Below, one piece after another: positions 45,201 to 54,626 of a DNA stretch of 64,000 nt. The DNA comes from Kitagawia praeruptora (lineage: Eukaryota; Streptophyta; Magnoliopsida; Apiales; Apiaceae), in the NCBI GenBank assembly GCA_037693485.1, contig CM075348.1, positions 12,258,501 through 12,322,500 on the forward strand, written 5' to 3'. The translations under genes were made by a program, and so were the position numbers. Numbering within the stretch: position 1 is the stretch's first letter; the number at the start of each line of letters is the position of its first letter. The notes beneath the pieces were generated by a model. The model saw only the letters and a list, made by a program, of their open reading frames with translations, ran no database searches and was not told where the DNA came from.

Positions 45201-47997
45201 CGATGCCACTTCGGGACATGTAATGTTAAGCTTCATGGATGCATTCTCCGGATATAATCAAATCAAGATGAACCCTGCAGACATCGCCAAAACAGCTTTC
45301 ATCACCCACAGGGCGGTGTATGCCTTCAAGTTCATGCCCTTCGGGCTCCGTAACGCCGGGGCTACATACCAAAGAGCTATGGTAGAGGTCTTCCAGGATC
45401 AAATAGGCCGGAACTTGGAGTCCTATGTGGATGATATCATAGCCAAATCCAGAACTGTTGAGGAACACGTCCCGGATCTACGGGAATGTTTTGAAAATCT
45501 AAGAAAAAACCAAATGAAACTTAACCCGGAGAAGTGCACCTTCGGGGTGGCAGCAGGAAAATTCTTAGGCTTCATGATCAGTCAGAGGGGAATTGAGGCC
45601 AACCCAGAAAAAATCAAGGCAATCCTAGACATGCAGCCGCCCCGAACCCAGAAGGACATCCAAAAATTAGCCGGGTCATTAGCAGCCTTGCGAAGGTTTA
45701 TCTCCAAACTAGCAGAAAAATGTTTGCCTTTCTTCAACTTGCTCAAGGGAGCAAGCAACAAAAAAGAAGTCGCATGGGGTCCGGAGTGCCAAGCCTCTCT
45801 AGACACAATCAAGGAATACCTCTCATCACCACCTCTGTTAACAAAGCCCGAGCCTGGAGAACCTCTGCTTCTCTACCTCTCCGCCGGACCGTTAGCCGTA
45901 GCAGCTGCTTTGGTCCGGGAACAAAGTGGGACTCAGAAACCGGTATACTACGTGAGCCAAGTGCTGAAAGATGCCGAAACCAGGTATCCCAATTTGGAGA
46001 AGTTTGCCTTTGCCTTAGTCACGGCTTCAAGAAAACTCAGACACTACTTCCAGGGTAGAGAGATCAAGGTTGTAACAGATCAGCCACTAAGACGAATAAT
46101 CCATAAGCCGGACGCATCAGGAAGATTGATAAATTGGGCAATCGAGTTAAGCCAATTTCAATTAACTTTTATACCCCGGACAGCCATCAAAGCACAGGCT
46201 CTGGCCGACTTCATAGTAGAGTGCTCCTTCCCAGAACCACGACAACTTCCCATAACAACTGAACTTGTGAAAATCCTGGACCAAAACCCAGAGTCATGGA
46301 CACTTCACGTAGACGGATCCTCAACGGCAGAAAGGTCCGGGGCTGGTATAATCATGAAAAGCCCGGAAGGCTTCCAGATCAGACAAGCAATCACCTTCAA
46401 ATTTCAAGCAACAAACAATCAAGCTGAATATGAGGCTCTCCTTGCCGGGCTAAGGTTGGCACGAACTCTGAAAATCCAGAGTCTGAGCATCCATAGTGAT
46501 TCCCAGATCGTGGTACGGCAAACCAAGGGCGAATATGTGGCCAAAGATCCCAAACTAGCCCAATACCAAGCGCTTGTCAAAAGCTACTTAGCCATCATTC
46601 CGGAGTACCAAATCAACCAAATCAACAGAGAAGAAAATTCCGAAGCTGATGAGTTATCCAAGCTAGTTCAGAACTCAGCCGAGCAAGACAGTTCGGTATA
46701 TTTTGAAGAATTGGAAACCCCGGCCATTGACCAAGAAGAAATAATGGAAATAGATGATACCCTAAATTGGATGACTCCTTTCATCCTATATCTGGAGGAA
46801 GGGAAGTTGCCCGAAGACAAGAATGAAGCCAGAAGGCTGAAAAACAAGGCTTCGAAATATTTCATTGAAGATAACCAGCTCTACCGCCGAACTTTCTCAT
46901 CTCCAATACTCAAGTGTGTTGGCCCGGAGGAAGCCAACTACTGTTTGCAAGAGGTTCATGAAGGGATTTGTGGAGACCACATGTCCGCAAAGGCCCTTGC
47001 ATACAAAATCATAAGACAAGGCTACTACTGGCCAACAATCCACTCAGATGCAATAGAATTTGTAAAGAAATGCAGAAACTGCCATCTGTTTAGCAATGTC
47101 CCAAGGCAAAGCCCGGTCCTGCCATCCTCAATTTTGTCTCCCATCCCCTTTGCTGTATGGGGAATTGATATAGTGGGACCCTTCCCCCGGGCTAGAGGCG
47201 ATCTGAGATACCTCTTAGTTGCCATCGACTATATGACAAAGTGGGCCGAAGCAAAGGCAATGAGAACCATAAATCAACAAGACTGCATCAAGTTTATGGA
47301 CAACATCTTAATGCGGTTCGGCGTACCCAGGGTCTTAGTCTCAGATAATGGACCTCAATTCATCGGCTCAGACTTCGAAAATTATCTGAAGGAAAGGGGA
47401 ATCAAGCACAAGAAATCTTCAGTAGCCTATCCCCAGGGCAACGGGCAAGTTGAAGTAACGAACAGAATTCTGCTAAGGGGAATTGAGAAAAGGCTGAAGG
47501 AAAGCAAGAACAAGTGGCCCGAAGAACTACCGCATGTGTTGTGGGCATATAGAACTAGTCCAAGGTCCGGAACAGGGGAAACCCCGTTCAAACTGGCATA
47601 TGGAACCGAAGCAATGTTGCCAATTGAAGTCGGTTCTCCTTCCCACAGAGCAATCAACTTCGATGAAATTGCAAATGAAGAAGGGCTACGAGCTAATCTG
47701 GAACTAGTTGATGAGGTCCGGGACAAAGCAGTTCAAAGAATGGAGAAATACAAAGAAAAAACAAGAGAATACTTCGGAAAGAAATCAAGGGTCAAAAACT
47801 TCCAAATCGGGGACCTAGTGCTCCGGGACACCGAGGCATCAGACCCCACTAACACAGGAAAACTTATGCCCAAGTGGGAAGGTCCTTACAGAATCAAAGA
47901 AGTACTCCGTCCCGGAACCTATAAGCTCAGCCACATGGACAACACTGAGGTCCCCAACACCTGGTACGGCCTCAGGCTAAGAAAGTACTACCAGTAA
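42244..47997 (+). CDS. gag-pol polyprotein of a Tat-lineage Ty3/gypsy element
   Basis: 1917 residues, uninterrupted. Arg/Glu-rich coiled coil (about 120-185); capsid (Retrotrans_gag, about 235-400); zinc-knuckle-like HYDYHATHGHETESC (about 514-528), where the usual first Cys appears to be Tyr; aspartic protease core VDNGSSVNIL (about 633); reverse transcriptase (about 905-1090) with the catalytic YVDD (about 1061); first RNase H (about 1200-1320) whose first acidic position reads YLSAG; second aRNH-type RNase H (about 1350-1480) with HVDGSS, EYEALLAGL and HSDSQ; integrase zinc finger EVHEGICGDH and CRNC, then D-D-E in WGIDIVGPF, VSDNGPQF and GQVEVTNR (about 1640-1735), and KWEGPYRI (about 1876). 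It makes virus-like particles, cDNA and integration complexes within the cell. Start chosen as the first ATG after the primer site. Codon use is more GC-rich than the surroundings. Confidence 0.95.
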   Translation: MPRPSKSTQRPANSAPREEPLAPIPEQILQNQVPVQERLGIGPNDARVTVEVNRYKYTDVPLDSAQMENLTPEELAEAIRAYRNRPHSEPEPDQAENSEGSANSHHSRASVFARLGNQGKRNERDHPVQSKVRDDEADELKRMERLRERIRQEEQDKLELRVQKRLQEEERIRKSKSKRTRRESSPVMVSDDEEHPNNLVQMIHELQRKVNNDSGFEIQDTLTPFSHSLEAIPRQKNLKHYNFDSFNGLEDPEEHLNYFEQIAMIYFYNDLTKCRFFASTLKGAAQRWFSRIPSRSIHSWKEFREVFLRRFRANKTPEYHMCHLETIRQDDNETLSAFMKRFQEAINQVTNLDEREALSIFRKNLDPERSERYVIELVNKEPQSLAAAYSMAAKFIKETDILHAMRMTRKGTSSGRNKDDRSRSDHQPDKKFKPNKQYNYIQSHQLTVPDKDHPSRAKSEARPPRPGRAEPRPEPEWTPLNRPRADILKEVRNKPFFYPPKPLVSAPENRPRDKHYDYHATHGHETESCVSLKFFIEDQVKKGNMGQYIARKTAERGEGHGAQKTKNVVHVVLGGSASPSRSPDSGDEVMMIDSAPEQIISFCNADFEGVDPNHNEALVVTLDIAENEVKRILVDNGSSVNILFKHTMDKMQLESIGMNECREDPLYGFGHNLVPIQGTLYLHVQFGTTPKQITHMIKFYVINSPSSYNVILGRPALTKLRAVTSTPHLKVKFPTPSGVGEVKGDTEMASRCYGQALVMAETDPENKRKASAYHKNQSRKKHRNSTHKNPGKEVQFIENLEIPTQEAETSTARGYLASNSQARIQKSSTMKNQAKVEPAVETETVELIPGNSERKIKIGAGLEVALKEELVSLLREYADVFAWSPADMPGLQESLAMHSLDVDPRRKPVKQKRRNVAPERQKAIDEEVDKLLEVDIICEIKYPEWLANVVLVKKPSGKWRMCVDYTDLNDACPKDPYPLPNIDQLIDATSGHVMLSFMDAFSGYNQIKMNPADIAKTAFITHRAVYAFKFMPFGLRNAGATYQRAMVEVFQDQIGRNLESYVDDIIAKSRTVEEHVPDLRECFENLRKNQMKLNPEKCTFGVAAGKFLGFMISQRGIEANPEKIKAILDMQPPRTQKDIQKLAGSLAALRRFISKLAEKCLPFFNLLKGASNKKEVAWGPECQASLDTIKEYLSSPPLLTKPEPGEPLLLYLSAGPLAVAAALVREQSGTQKPVYYVSQVLKDAETRYPNLEKFAFALVTASRKLRHYFQGREIKVVTDQPLRRIIHKPDASGRLINWAIELSQFQLTFIPRTAIKAQALADFIVECSFPEPRQLPITTELVKILDQNPESWTLHVDGSSTAERSGAGIIMKSPEGFQIRQAITFKFQATNNQAEYEALLAGLRLARTLKIQSLSIHSDSQIVVRQTKGEYVAKDPKLAQYQALVKSYLAIIPEYQINQINREENSEADELSKLVQNSAEQDSSVYFEELETPAIDQEEIMEIDDTLNWMTPFILYLEEGKLPEDKNEARRLKNKASKYFIEDNQLYRRTFSSPILKCVGPEEANYCLQEVHEGICGDHMSAKALAYKIIRQGYYWPTIHSDAIEFVKKCRNCHLFSNVPRQSPVLPSSILSPIPFAVWGIDIVGPFPRARGDLRYLLVAIDYMTKWAEAKAMRTINQQDCIKFMDNILMRFGVPRVLVSDNGPQFIGSDFENYLKERGIKHKKSSVAYPQGNGQVEVTNRILLRGIEKRLKESKNKWPEELPHVLWAYRTSPRSGTGETPFKLAYGTEAMLPIEVGSPSHRAINFDEIANEEGLRANLELVDEVRDKAVQRMEKYKEKTREYFGKKSRVKNFQIGDLVLRDTEASDPTNTGKLMPKWEGPYRIKEVLRPGTYKLSHMDNTEVPNTWYGLRLRKYYQ

Positions 47998-48123
47998 AGG
48001 AAGATAGCTCCAGCTCGTACATGGGCATTTTTTGAATTGTAATTGAAAATAATGTAATCATTTTATTATCAATGAAAAAGAGCTCTATTTCCTCACCTGG
48101 TATCTCAATCCTACAATCAGTAC
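47998..48123 (+). other. short 3' UTR before the tandem array
   Basis: AT-rich, with ATGTAATCATTTTATTATCAATGAA possibly serving as a polyadenylation region (near-AATAAA signals). Confidence 0.3.
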
Positions 48124-48655
48124 AAAAATTCCTACTTGGAAAAGTTTTCATCCTTTCCAAGTAGGCCAAAGCCCGGAACCTTAGCAATGCTTCGGCCCGG
48201 GAAGCCATAGGCATCAAAAATTCCTACTTGGAAAAGTTTTCATCCTTTCCAAGTAGGCCAAAGCCCGGGACCTTAGCAATGCTTCGGCCCGGGAAGCCAT
48301 AGGCATCAAAAATTCCTACTTGGAAAAGTTTTCATCCTTTGGGTAGGCCAAAGCCCGGGACCTTAGCAATGCTTCGGCCCGGGAAGCCATAGGCATCAAA
48401 ATTCTTACTTGGAAAAGTTTTCATCCTTTCCAAGTAGGCCAAAGCCCGGGACCATAGCAATGCTTCGGCCCGGGAAGCCATAGGCATCAAAAATTCCTAC
48501 TTGGACAAGTTTTCATCCTTTCCAAGTAGGCCAAAGCCCGGAACCTTAGCAATGCTTCGGCCCGGGAAGCCATAGGCATAAAAAATTCCTACTTGGAAAA
48601 GTTTTCATCCTTTCCAAGTAGGCCAAAGCCCGGGACCTTAGCAACGCTTTGGCCC
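48124..48655 (+). repeat. 92-bp tandem array, about six copies
   Basis: Unit starts at 48131, 48223, 48315, 48404 (one copy is 89 bp), 48496 and 48588. Each unit has an inverted repeat CCTACTTGGAAAG...CTTTCCAAGTAGG (12-13 bp stem, 8-nt loop) and two GCCCGGG motifs around TTAGCAATGCTTCG. Array position between pol and the antisense gene is typical of repeats in Tat elements that can seed satellites. Confidence 0.9.
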
Positions 48656-48963
48656 GAGGACAAACCACTACTCCCCAATCCGGGATACCCGAATTAAAGA
48701 GTGGGGGGCAATACAAACAGCAGCAAAAGAGCATGGCAAAACTTAAACTTACGAATAAAAAAAACAAAAACAACAAGATCCATAAACAAAGAAACGGGCC
48801 GGGCTGACCAACAGCCCGAAACACCCGGTAGTTATAAAGTTACAGCAATACAACAACAAAATTCAAAGTTATACAACGAGTTTTTCAGAGGATCAAAAGA
48901 TTACACGGGCATAGCCCGGATTCTGGACGCAGCCAGTCTGCAGAGGCACTCTTCTGGAAGAAA
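48656..48963 (+). other. spacer with an internal polypurine-tract-like copy
   Basis: CTACTCCCCAATCCGGGAT through GAGTGGGGGGCAAT (48668-48712) is a diverged copy of the sequence at the true PPT (51954-51996: CTACTCCCTCATCCGGAG through GAGTGGGGGGCAAA). The remainder is the 3' side of the antisense gene. Confidence 0.6.
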
Positions 48964-51171
48964 TTATTCTTTAGGAGGGGAGGAGTTGGGAGCTTTGTAA
49001 GGACCAGGTTCGCCTTCACCCCGGGCCAGTGCATCCTCGGCAGCAAGGTACTCAGTGATGAAGTTCTCCCAGGTAGCAGTCTGGGGATCGGTCTTGATCA
49101 TCTTTTCGGAGATCACCCAACAGCGGTGGATCTTTTTCGAAGCCACGAGCGCCAGATCATCATCATAGGCCTCCGATCCCCGAAACTCAGCAATTACCTG
49201 CTCCTCGGACTTCTTGGCCTTCAGCTCATCCCGGAGCCTCTTCACCTCAGCCTTATAATCGGCCAGCTTAGCCTTGGCCGCGTCCCTCTCGTCGACGGCT
49301 TGCTTGATTCCGCCCTTAAACTTCTCAATCCGGGCATCCGTCCGCTCTTTCAGCTCCTCAAGATGCTGCTTCAGATCAGCAATTTCCTTTTCTTTCTCCG
49401 AGGCCGAGCTTAAAGCAACTTGGGCCTCCTTCACTTCCCTGCATGCTTTAGCAGCAGCCCCAGCAACCCGGACCCCAAGCTGCGAAGGTAGGAACGCAAG
49501 TTAGAAAAAACTCAGAATCAATAACCAAAGACAGAAAGAGCCCGGAGAAACGTATGCCTGGCCGAAGACCCCCATCATCTCCTGCAGCAACTCGGTGGAG
49601 GTAGACTTGCTCATCTCTTCCCACTCCGACTTGCTGGGAAGGTCAGCTAGGAAGCCAATGAAATTTCTTTCCTCCGGAGACACGGGAGCTGGCTCATGAG
49701 GACGAAAGTTCTTCGGGCCACCAGTAGCCGAACCCTCCTACATAATCTCGCAGTCGGAGAGCATAGTCCCGAATAGCTCAGTCTGAGCCGAAGTCACCCT
49801 TGGCCTTTTCCTTACCACCAGGCCAGAATCTTCAACCCCGGTCTCCGGGTCCGCAACCTCGGGGCGTGCTGCCCTATTCTCAGAAGCCCCCTCTTGATTG
49901 GCTTGGGAGCCGCTAGTATCTCCGGGAGCCTTGGTATTGTCACGAACGTGACCAATACCCCGGAGAGCAGCACCAAGAGCTTTGCTTGCTTTGCTCATCT
50001 GCACAATCTTTTCAAACTCTGGGCTGTATCCGGGAAGGCCTGAAACCATGAAAGTAAAACATTAGTCCGGAGTAAAGGAAACATTAAGAGCAAAATTAAA
50101 AGCAAGGTATAACCCGAACTTACATCCTATCGCAAACAGATACTCATGACTCATAAGGTCATCCCGAGTCACCTGCCTTCCGAGACCCCGGCAAAAAGCA
50201 TGGACCCGGTCCATTGCCGCATCCTGAAGATCGAAAACCTCAAAGTTCATGGCAAGAGGATTCTCCTTAAAGGTGGGCATGAACCGGATGTCAACGCCCC
50301 GGAGGAAGGCGAACTCCCCGTTCCAACCCTTTAAAGTGGGGAGCATAACAAGAGGCTTTGACGCCGAGGAAGGATACCCACATGCTTTACCCCGGAACCT
50401 AAACTCGAACATGGGTACGTTGTTGGAGTGCACCAATTGAAAGACGTGGTGAAAAAGTTTGAAAGTGGGCAGCACCCCAGCTTTCTCACAACAGCCAAGA
50501 AAATACGAAATCCACTTCACCGCGTTCGGGGTCAGCTGGGTGATAGGAATCCCATACTCGAACAAGCATAAAGATTTAACAAATTGGTGACACCTAGGCC
50601 CATACCCCGACCTCAGATGCTCCAACCACACTCCAACCCAACCGCCCTCCGGTCTGTGATAAATCTTTTCACCGGGCTCCGGCCATCTCCACTCTACATC
50701 GTTATCCAAATGAAATGTGGCCCGGAAAATGGGATCCCAATCGACCGGCTCCTTTACGTACTTACTTCGGAACGGACCAACGTCCATCCCGGAACCCGGT
50801 TTATCCCCGAACCTAGAATCCAGAAAAGCCTCATCATATCTAGTCATTTCAGCCACATCTGGATTCTGAGAAAACTCCGTGCTGAGATCCCTAAAGAAGA
50901 AAGCTTGGGGGATCCCTGGGTCCTTTTTAACAAAATAATATTTACTATGGCCCCAACTACCATCTGGCTCGCTGAGGCTATACCCCGGGCCCATATCCTT
51001 TGTCGCAATACTAGTAAGTACGGGCAGACTACTCTTCTTTTTCCCCATTATACACCACTCTAGATCTATCAAATCTACACTACTATCCGAAGAACTAACA
51101 CTAGCAGAGGAGGTACTAGGCTCGGAAAGTGGGGTTAGCACTCGGTTGGCGGTTACACGTCGCCTAACCAT
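48964..51171 (-). CDS. antisense spliced gene of element 2 (Transposase_28-like domain plus coiled coil)
   Basis: Three inferred exons on the minus strand. Exon 1 (51171-50124): Ser-rich start, then a domain like Pfam putative gypsy type transposon, with GIPQAFFFRDLS, GVWLEHLRSGYG, LFEYGIPITQLTPNAVKW and PSSASKPLVMLPTLK. An 84-nt intron (50123-50040; GTAAGT...TTTCAG) restores the frame as IG-C-LPGYSPEF. Exon 2 (50039 to about 49555): KASKALGAAL and VVRKRPR (basic, nuclear-signal-like); one in-frame TAG (49741-49739) interrupts it. A second intron of about 70 nt joins, phase 0, exon 3 (from about 49484): coiled coil with KEKEIADLKQHLEELKER, ending at 48964. Antisense ORFs here are known in Tat elements; their function is not. 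It has its own promoter-like motifs upstream. Confidence 0.75.
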
Positions 51172-51445
51172 ACAAGGACACTACCCCGGGCTACCCAACA
51201 CAATAAGAGAATGAAAATAAGAAGCTACAAAAGGGCGACCTATAGGAGTACCAGAACCCCGGAAAAGAAAAAAGGTAAAATTGACAAGAGTCCGGATAAA
51301 GAGGACTTACAAAGAGTAGAGAGGCCGGAATGGAGAAAGCAAGAAAAACCGAAGCGACGATAGCCCGGAGATCAGGTCCTCAGAGAAGCAGAATAACGGC
51401 AGCAAATCAAAAACTTGTAAAAGACAAAAGTGATGAAGACGGCCA
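51172..51445 (-). other. 5' leader of the antisense gene
   Basis: Between the proposed TATA box and the ATG at 51171. No other gene is seen. Purine-rich on the plus strand. Confidence 0.4.
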
Positions 51446-51489
51446 CTATTTATAGACAAACCCTGAACCTCAACCGCCAGAGACACGTG
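51446..51489 (-). promoter_or_regulatory. promoter of the antisense gene: TATA box and G-box
   Basis: On the minus strand CTATAAATAG (51455-51446) lies about 275 nt upstream of the ATG, with CACGTG (51489-51484) about 30 nt further upstream. The 14-mer GACACGTGGCGGCC here also occurs in the LTR promoter (about 41688 and 52160), suggesting shared regulators. Confidence 0.6.
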
Positions 51490-51554
51490 GCGGCCCAAAG
51501 TTTCGGCCCACTATCTCCAAAACCCGGAGATAGTGGATGACAACTATTTTTCAC

Positions 51555-51619
<65 letters not shown>

Positions 51620-51653
51620 GCAGAATATTTACATATGCAATATATATATTTAC

Positions 51654-51739
<86 letters not shown>
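51555..51739. repeat. poly(A) and (TA)n microsatellite
   Basis: A run of A (51555-51570), then (TA)n blocks at about 51571-51612 and 51657-51739 with an ACATATGCA-containing interruption. The Tyr/Ile-alternating open frames across it are artefacts of the repeat. Confidence 0.95.
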
Positions 51740-51742
<3 letters not shown>

Positions 51743-51978
51743 CATACACACCCAGCCTCCAAACAACCCTTCGCCCCGGGCGTATGTACCTCAGCGCACA
51801 CCCCAGACCAATGGGGCAATCAAAGCAAAATCTTTCTTCAAAGCAACAAAGATTCAAGTTACGATACCACGGGATGCGTAACCCAGTACACACCCCGGTC
51901 CTGGGGGGCAATCAAAGCAAAAAATTCTTCAAACAGGCAACAAATCCTAAGCTACTCCCTCATCCGGAGAATTCGCAT
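51740..51978 (+). repeat. degenerate direct repeats before the polypurine tract
   Basis: GGGGCAATCAAAGCAAAA recurs (about 51813 and 51906), each preceded by ACACCCC-like text and followed by TTCTTCAAA. Period about 93 bp. No gene. Confidence 0.55.
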
Positions 51979-51996
51979 AAGGGAGTGGGGGGCAAA
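51979..51996 (+). other. polypurine tract of element 2
   Basis: AAGGGAGTGGGGGGCAAA lies immediately before the LTR start TGATAGGC; primes plus-strand synthesis. Confidence 0.85.
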
Positions 51997-52632
51997 TGAT
52001 AGGCTAGAAAATAGCCCAGGCCCAATCAGGCCCAACCTCAGGCCCAATGATAACAAATAATCCAACTTATGAGAATGAGGACAGTCCAGCCCCAGCCAGT
52101 GGGCCCCGGGCCCGGAGTCCCAACCCCGGAGTAATGGACCTCAGAGTGATGACACCTGGGACACGTGGCGGCCCCGCTCGGCCGATATCCCCACACGTGG
52201 CGCTGACCAGCATTAAAGTCCAAACGATAACATGTGTCAAATCATGTACTCAACAACACTGCCACACTCCAGTCAACGGTCCCCACAAATGAGGACACGT
52301 GTCCTACATCCCGGGAATTCAGCATCTTGTCCCCCGGATCCGACGGCTAGGAGTAAAGGTAACAGACCCCTAAATCCTAACCCTAGGGCTATAAATACCC
52401 CTAGAAAGTAGGGTTTAGGGGTTAGACATTATTACACACCTGCACACATTTATTACTTTTGTGATAATTTACTTGATTATTATCTTCCAAAGCCAATTCT
52501 CATTCTCACGCCGGAGGCACCTCGGGGCCAAACCCCCCCTCCGGTGTTGTTTTGCAGACACCCCACTACAGCTACACCACTTCCGAGGCAGGAGTTGGCG
52601 AGGAAGTACCCGATCAAGTTTCAGAGTTATCA
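51997..52632 (+). repeat. 3' LTR of element 2 (complete)
   Basis: 636 bp, TGATAGGC...GAGTTATCA, with TGATA/TATCA inverted at the ends. TATAAATA at 52390-52397 and CACGTGGC motifs match the 5' LTR. Confidence 0.9.
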
Positions 52633-52798
52633 CGATATATTTTAAAGTTTGATTAATGTTTGGACAAATATACGTGAAACTCCCTGGAATAGAAGGGCAA
52701 AAATACGAAAATAAAAGGTCATGCATGTAGTGTCAACGTGTGGGCTTGTCTCTTAACGTGAAATTTGTCTATAAAGTTGCAGATAAGTTAGGATAAAT
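52633..52798 (+). repeat. fragment of the unit's promoter region
   Basis: 52633-52768 matches 26360-26490, 8653-8780 and 53730-53820 (ATATTTTAAAGTTTGATTAA onward), ending before exon 1. It is a fourth copy of this segment, cut off from any hydrolase exon. Confidence 0.75.
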
Positions 52799-53330
52799 GT
52801 TCTTGGAGGCGCCAGATCAGAATGGTGGATTCTCTTCTAGGGAGCGGCTCTGTGGTTGAGAGCCTAAGAGTTGGGTTATCTCGGTTAGCGTTAATTATCT
52901 TAGTTTTTTCGGCTCTTTCGTAATCTTTTTCTTTTTACATTGGCTTCTGTTTTCTGGTTGTGGTATTGCAGGGAGATTTCCGCGGTGGCATCATGGAGCT
53001 AAGTGTCTTGCTGAGTGGAGTAGTTAATCCCCGGGGATCTGTGCGAGGAGTCATCCTAGATCAGAGTGTGTCGAGAACGGAGTGGATAATCGCCGCGTAG
53101 GTAAGTCCCATGGGATCAAAATCATGGGCTCAGGTATGGCTGCGACCTTTTCCAGAATTTATGAAATCGTTATAAATATCACACACGATTTTTCTGTTAT
53201 GCACTAAGCTGGGGGTCTTCACGGAAACAGCCTCCTTACCGTAAAGATAGGGGCATGGTCTGTGTACATCTCACCCTCCCCAGACCCTGCTCTGTACGGG
53301 ATATACTGGATATGTTTGGTTTGGTTTTTG
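52799..53330 (+). mobile_element. SINE-like repeat with Au-SINE-like 3' module, copy B
   Basis: Diverged copy of 24145-24585 with the same block order, ending GGTCTGTGTACATCTCACCC, CCCCAGACCCTGCTCTG and a TTTGG-rich tail. It lies between two copies of the unit's promoter sequence. Confidence 0.65.
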
Positions 53331-53832
53331 GTTTAGATTGATGGGCGTGAGACTGGTGGGGTTATATATTATTACAATATTGTCAGCCATTTTTTTATTG
53401 GATTTAACCTCATGTAAGATTCCTAGGTCAACTTCAAACCTTCTTTATAATGGAGTATCATTTTTATAAGAAAATACTACGTATATTCAGAACAAAATTT
53501 TTATATCCAGGCCAATTTTTTGTGAAAAGATAAAAATGTCCTTATCTTAAATCAATGCTTCCCATGAATTCACAAAAATAATGGCAAATTTGTCTTTTCA
53601 CTATTTCGGTTTGTTATATAAAAATTTTGCTCTGGAATAGTCTAGATATAGTATTTCCCTTTTTATATTAAGTTTCCAACAGATATTTTTACATTTTAAC
53701 TTATAGGTATCTGTTCTTATACTCGGTATATTTTAAAGTTTGATTAATGTTTGGACAAATATACGTGAAACTCCCTGGAATGGAAGGGCAAAAATACGAA
53801 AATAAAAGGTCATGCTGGCATGTAGTGTCAAC

Positions 53833-54626
53833 TAGGGCTGAAAATTGATCCGGACTATCCGGTATCTCGGCTTATATCCGGCTCGAAAATACGATACATG
53901 TCTCAGATCCGTTTTATAAATGATCCAAATCTGGCGGAAAAATAAAGCCCGATTAATATATGATCCCAAATCTGAACAAAGCTATACCCGCTCATTTTAG
54001 GGATCATATTTTTCTAATAATATGAACCCTACCCGAATTTGGTTCATATCCGAATTCGGTAAAAACCCGGTATAGGGATTATATAGTAATAACTCTTTAC
54101 AATACTTTTGTGTTTTCAACCCATTACATATTATATATTCAACCCAATATGTTTAGGTTAAAATGTTAAACCCAGTCCAATACAAATACATATATACATC
54201 AATAATATCAATATTAAGTTCCAGATTCTTCGTTCTTCATTCTTATCAGAGTGTCGATGCATGTACTTAGATGTATTTTAGATCGACTATGCATCTACAA
54301 CAAATTATAAATGCCTTCGACGCCTCGTTTCCACAAATATACAAATAAAAACGATTAAATGATTATTTATATAATTCAAATAAAAATGATACTAATGTTG
54401 CTGGATCATATTTGATTCATATTCGATGGATCACAAACTACCCGGTTAGAAAAAAGAAAATATGATACCGGCTCATATTCGGTTTGGATCCGGACCTCAA
54501 TACTCGGGATCGGATCATATCCGAATTAAACGATACCGATCCCAAATTTGGACACGATAAAAAAAAAATGATCCGAGACCTGAGCAAGGGTATACCCGGT
54601 ATCACCCGGATCATTTTTCAGCCCTA
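53833..54626. mobile_element. non-autonomous hAT-type element
   Basis: Ends TAGGGCTGAAAATTGATCCG and (reverse complement of the right end) TAGGGCTGAAAAATGATCCG, giving near-perfect inverted repeats. Flanked by an 8-bp duplication GTGTCAAC (53825-53832 and 54627-54634). Copies 1 and 2 have the single uninterrupted site. No transposase ORF; 794 bp. 8-bp duplications and TAGGG-type ends fit the hAT superfamily. Confidence 0.9.

Larger units (their letters stand above)
41676..52632 (+). mobile_element. Ty3/gypsy retrotransposon, Tat lineage, nearly complete (element 2)
   Basis: Order: truncated 5' LTR, primer-binding region, gag-pol in one frame (42244-47997), 92-bp tandem array, antisense spliced gene (51171-48964), its promoter, microsatellite, polypurine tract and 3' LTR. 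LTR remnants differ at roughly ten positions over 489 bp by eye, so the insertion is fairly young. Dual RNase H and an antisense ORF place it in the Tat lineage (Retand-like). Target duplication cannot be checked because the 5' LTR end is missing. Confidence 0.9.

Noticed and set aside
42486..47726. Several 60-160-codon minus-strand frames opposite gag-pol
   Set aside because: They lie wholly antisense to an intact coding frame with GC-rich codons, the usual source of shadow frames, and show no domain of their own.
48124..48655. Possible CRISPR-like array
   Set aside because: The repeats are contiguous 92-bp units without variable spacers, within a plant retrotransposon.
51544..52060. Open frames encoding alternating Tyr-Ile runs on both strands
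   Set aside because: They are translations of a (TA)n microsatellite and carry no protein signal.
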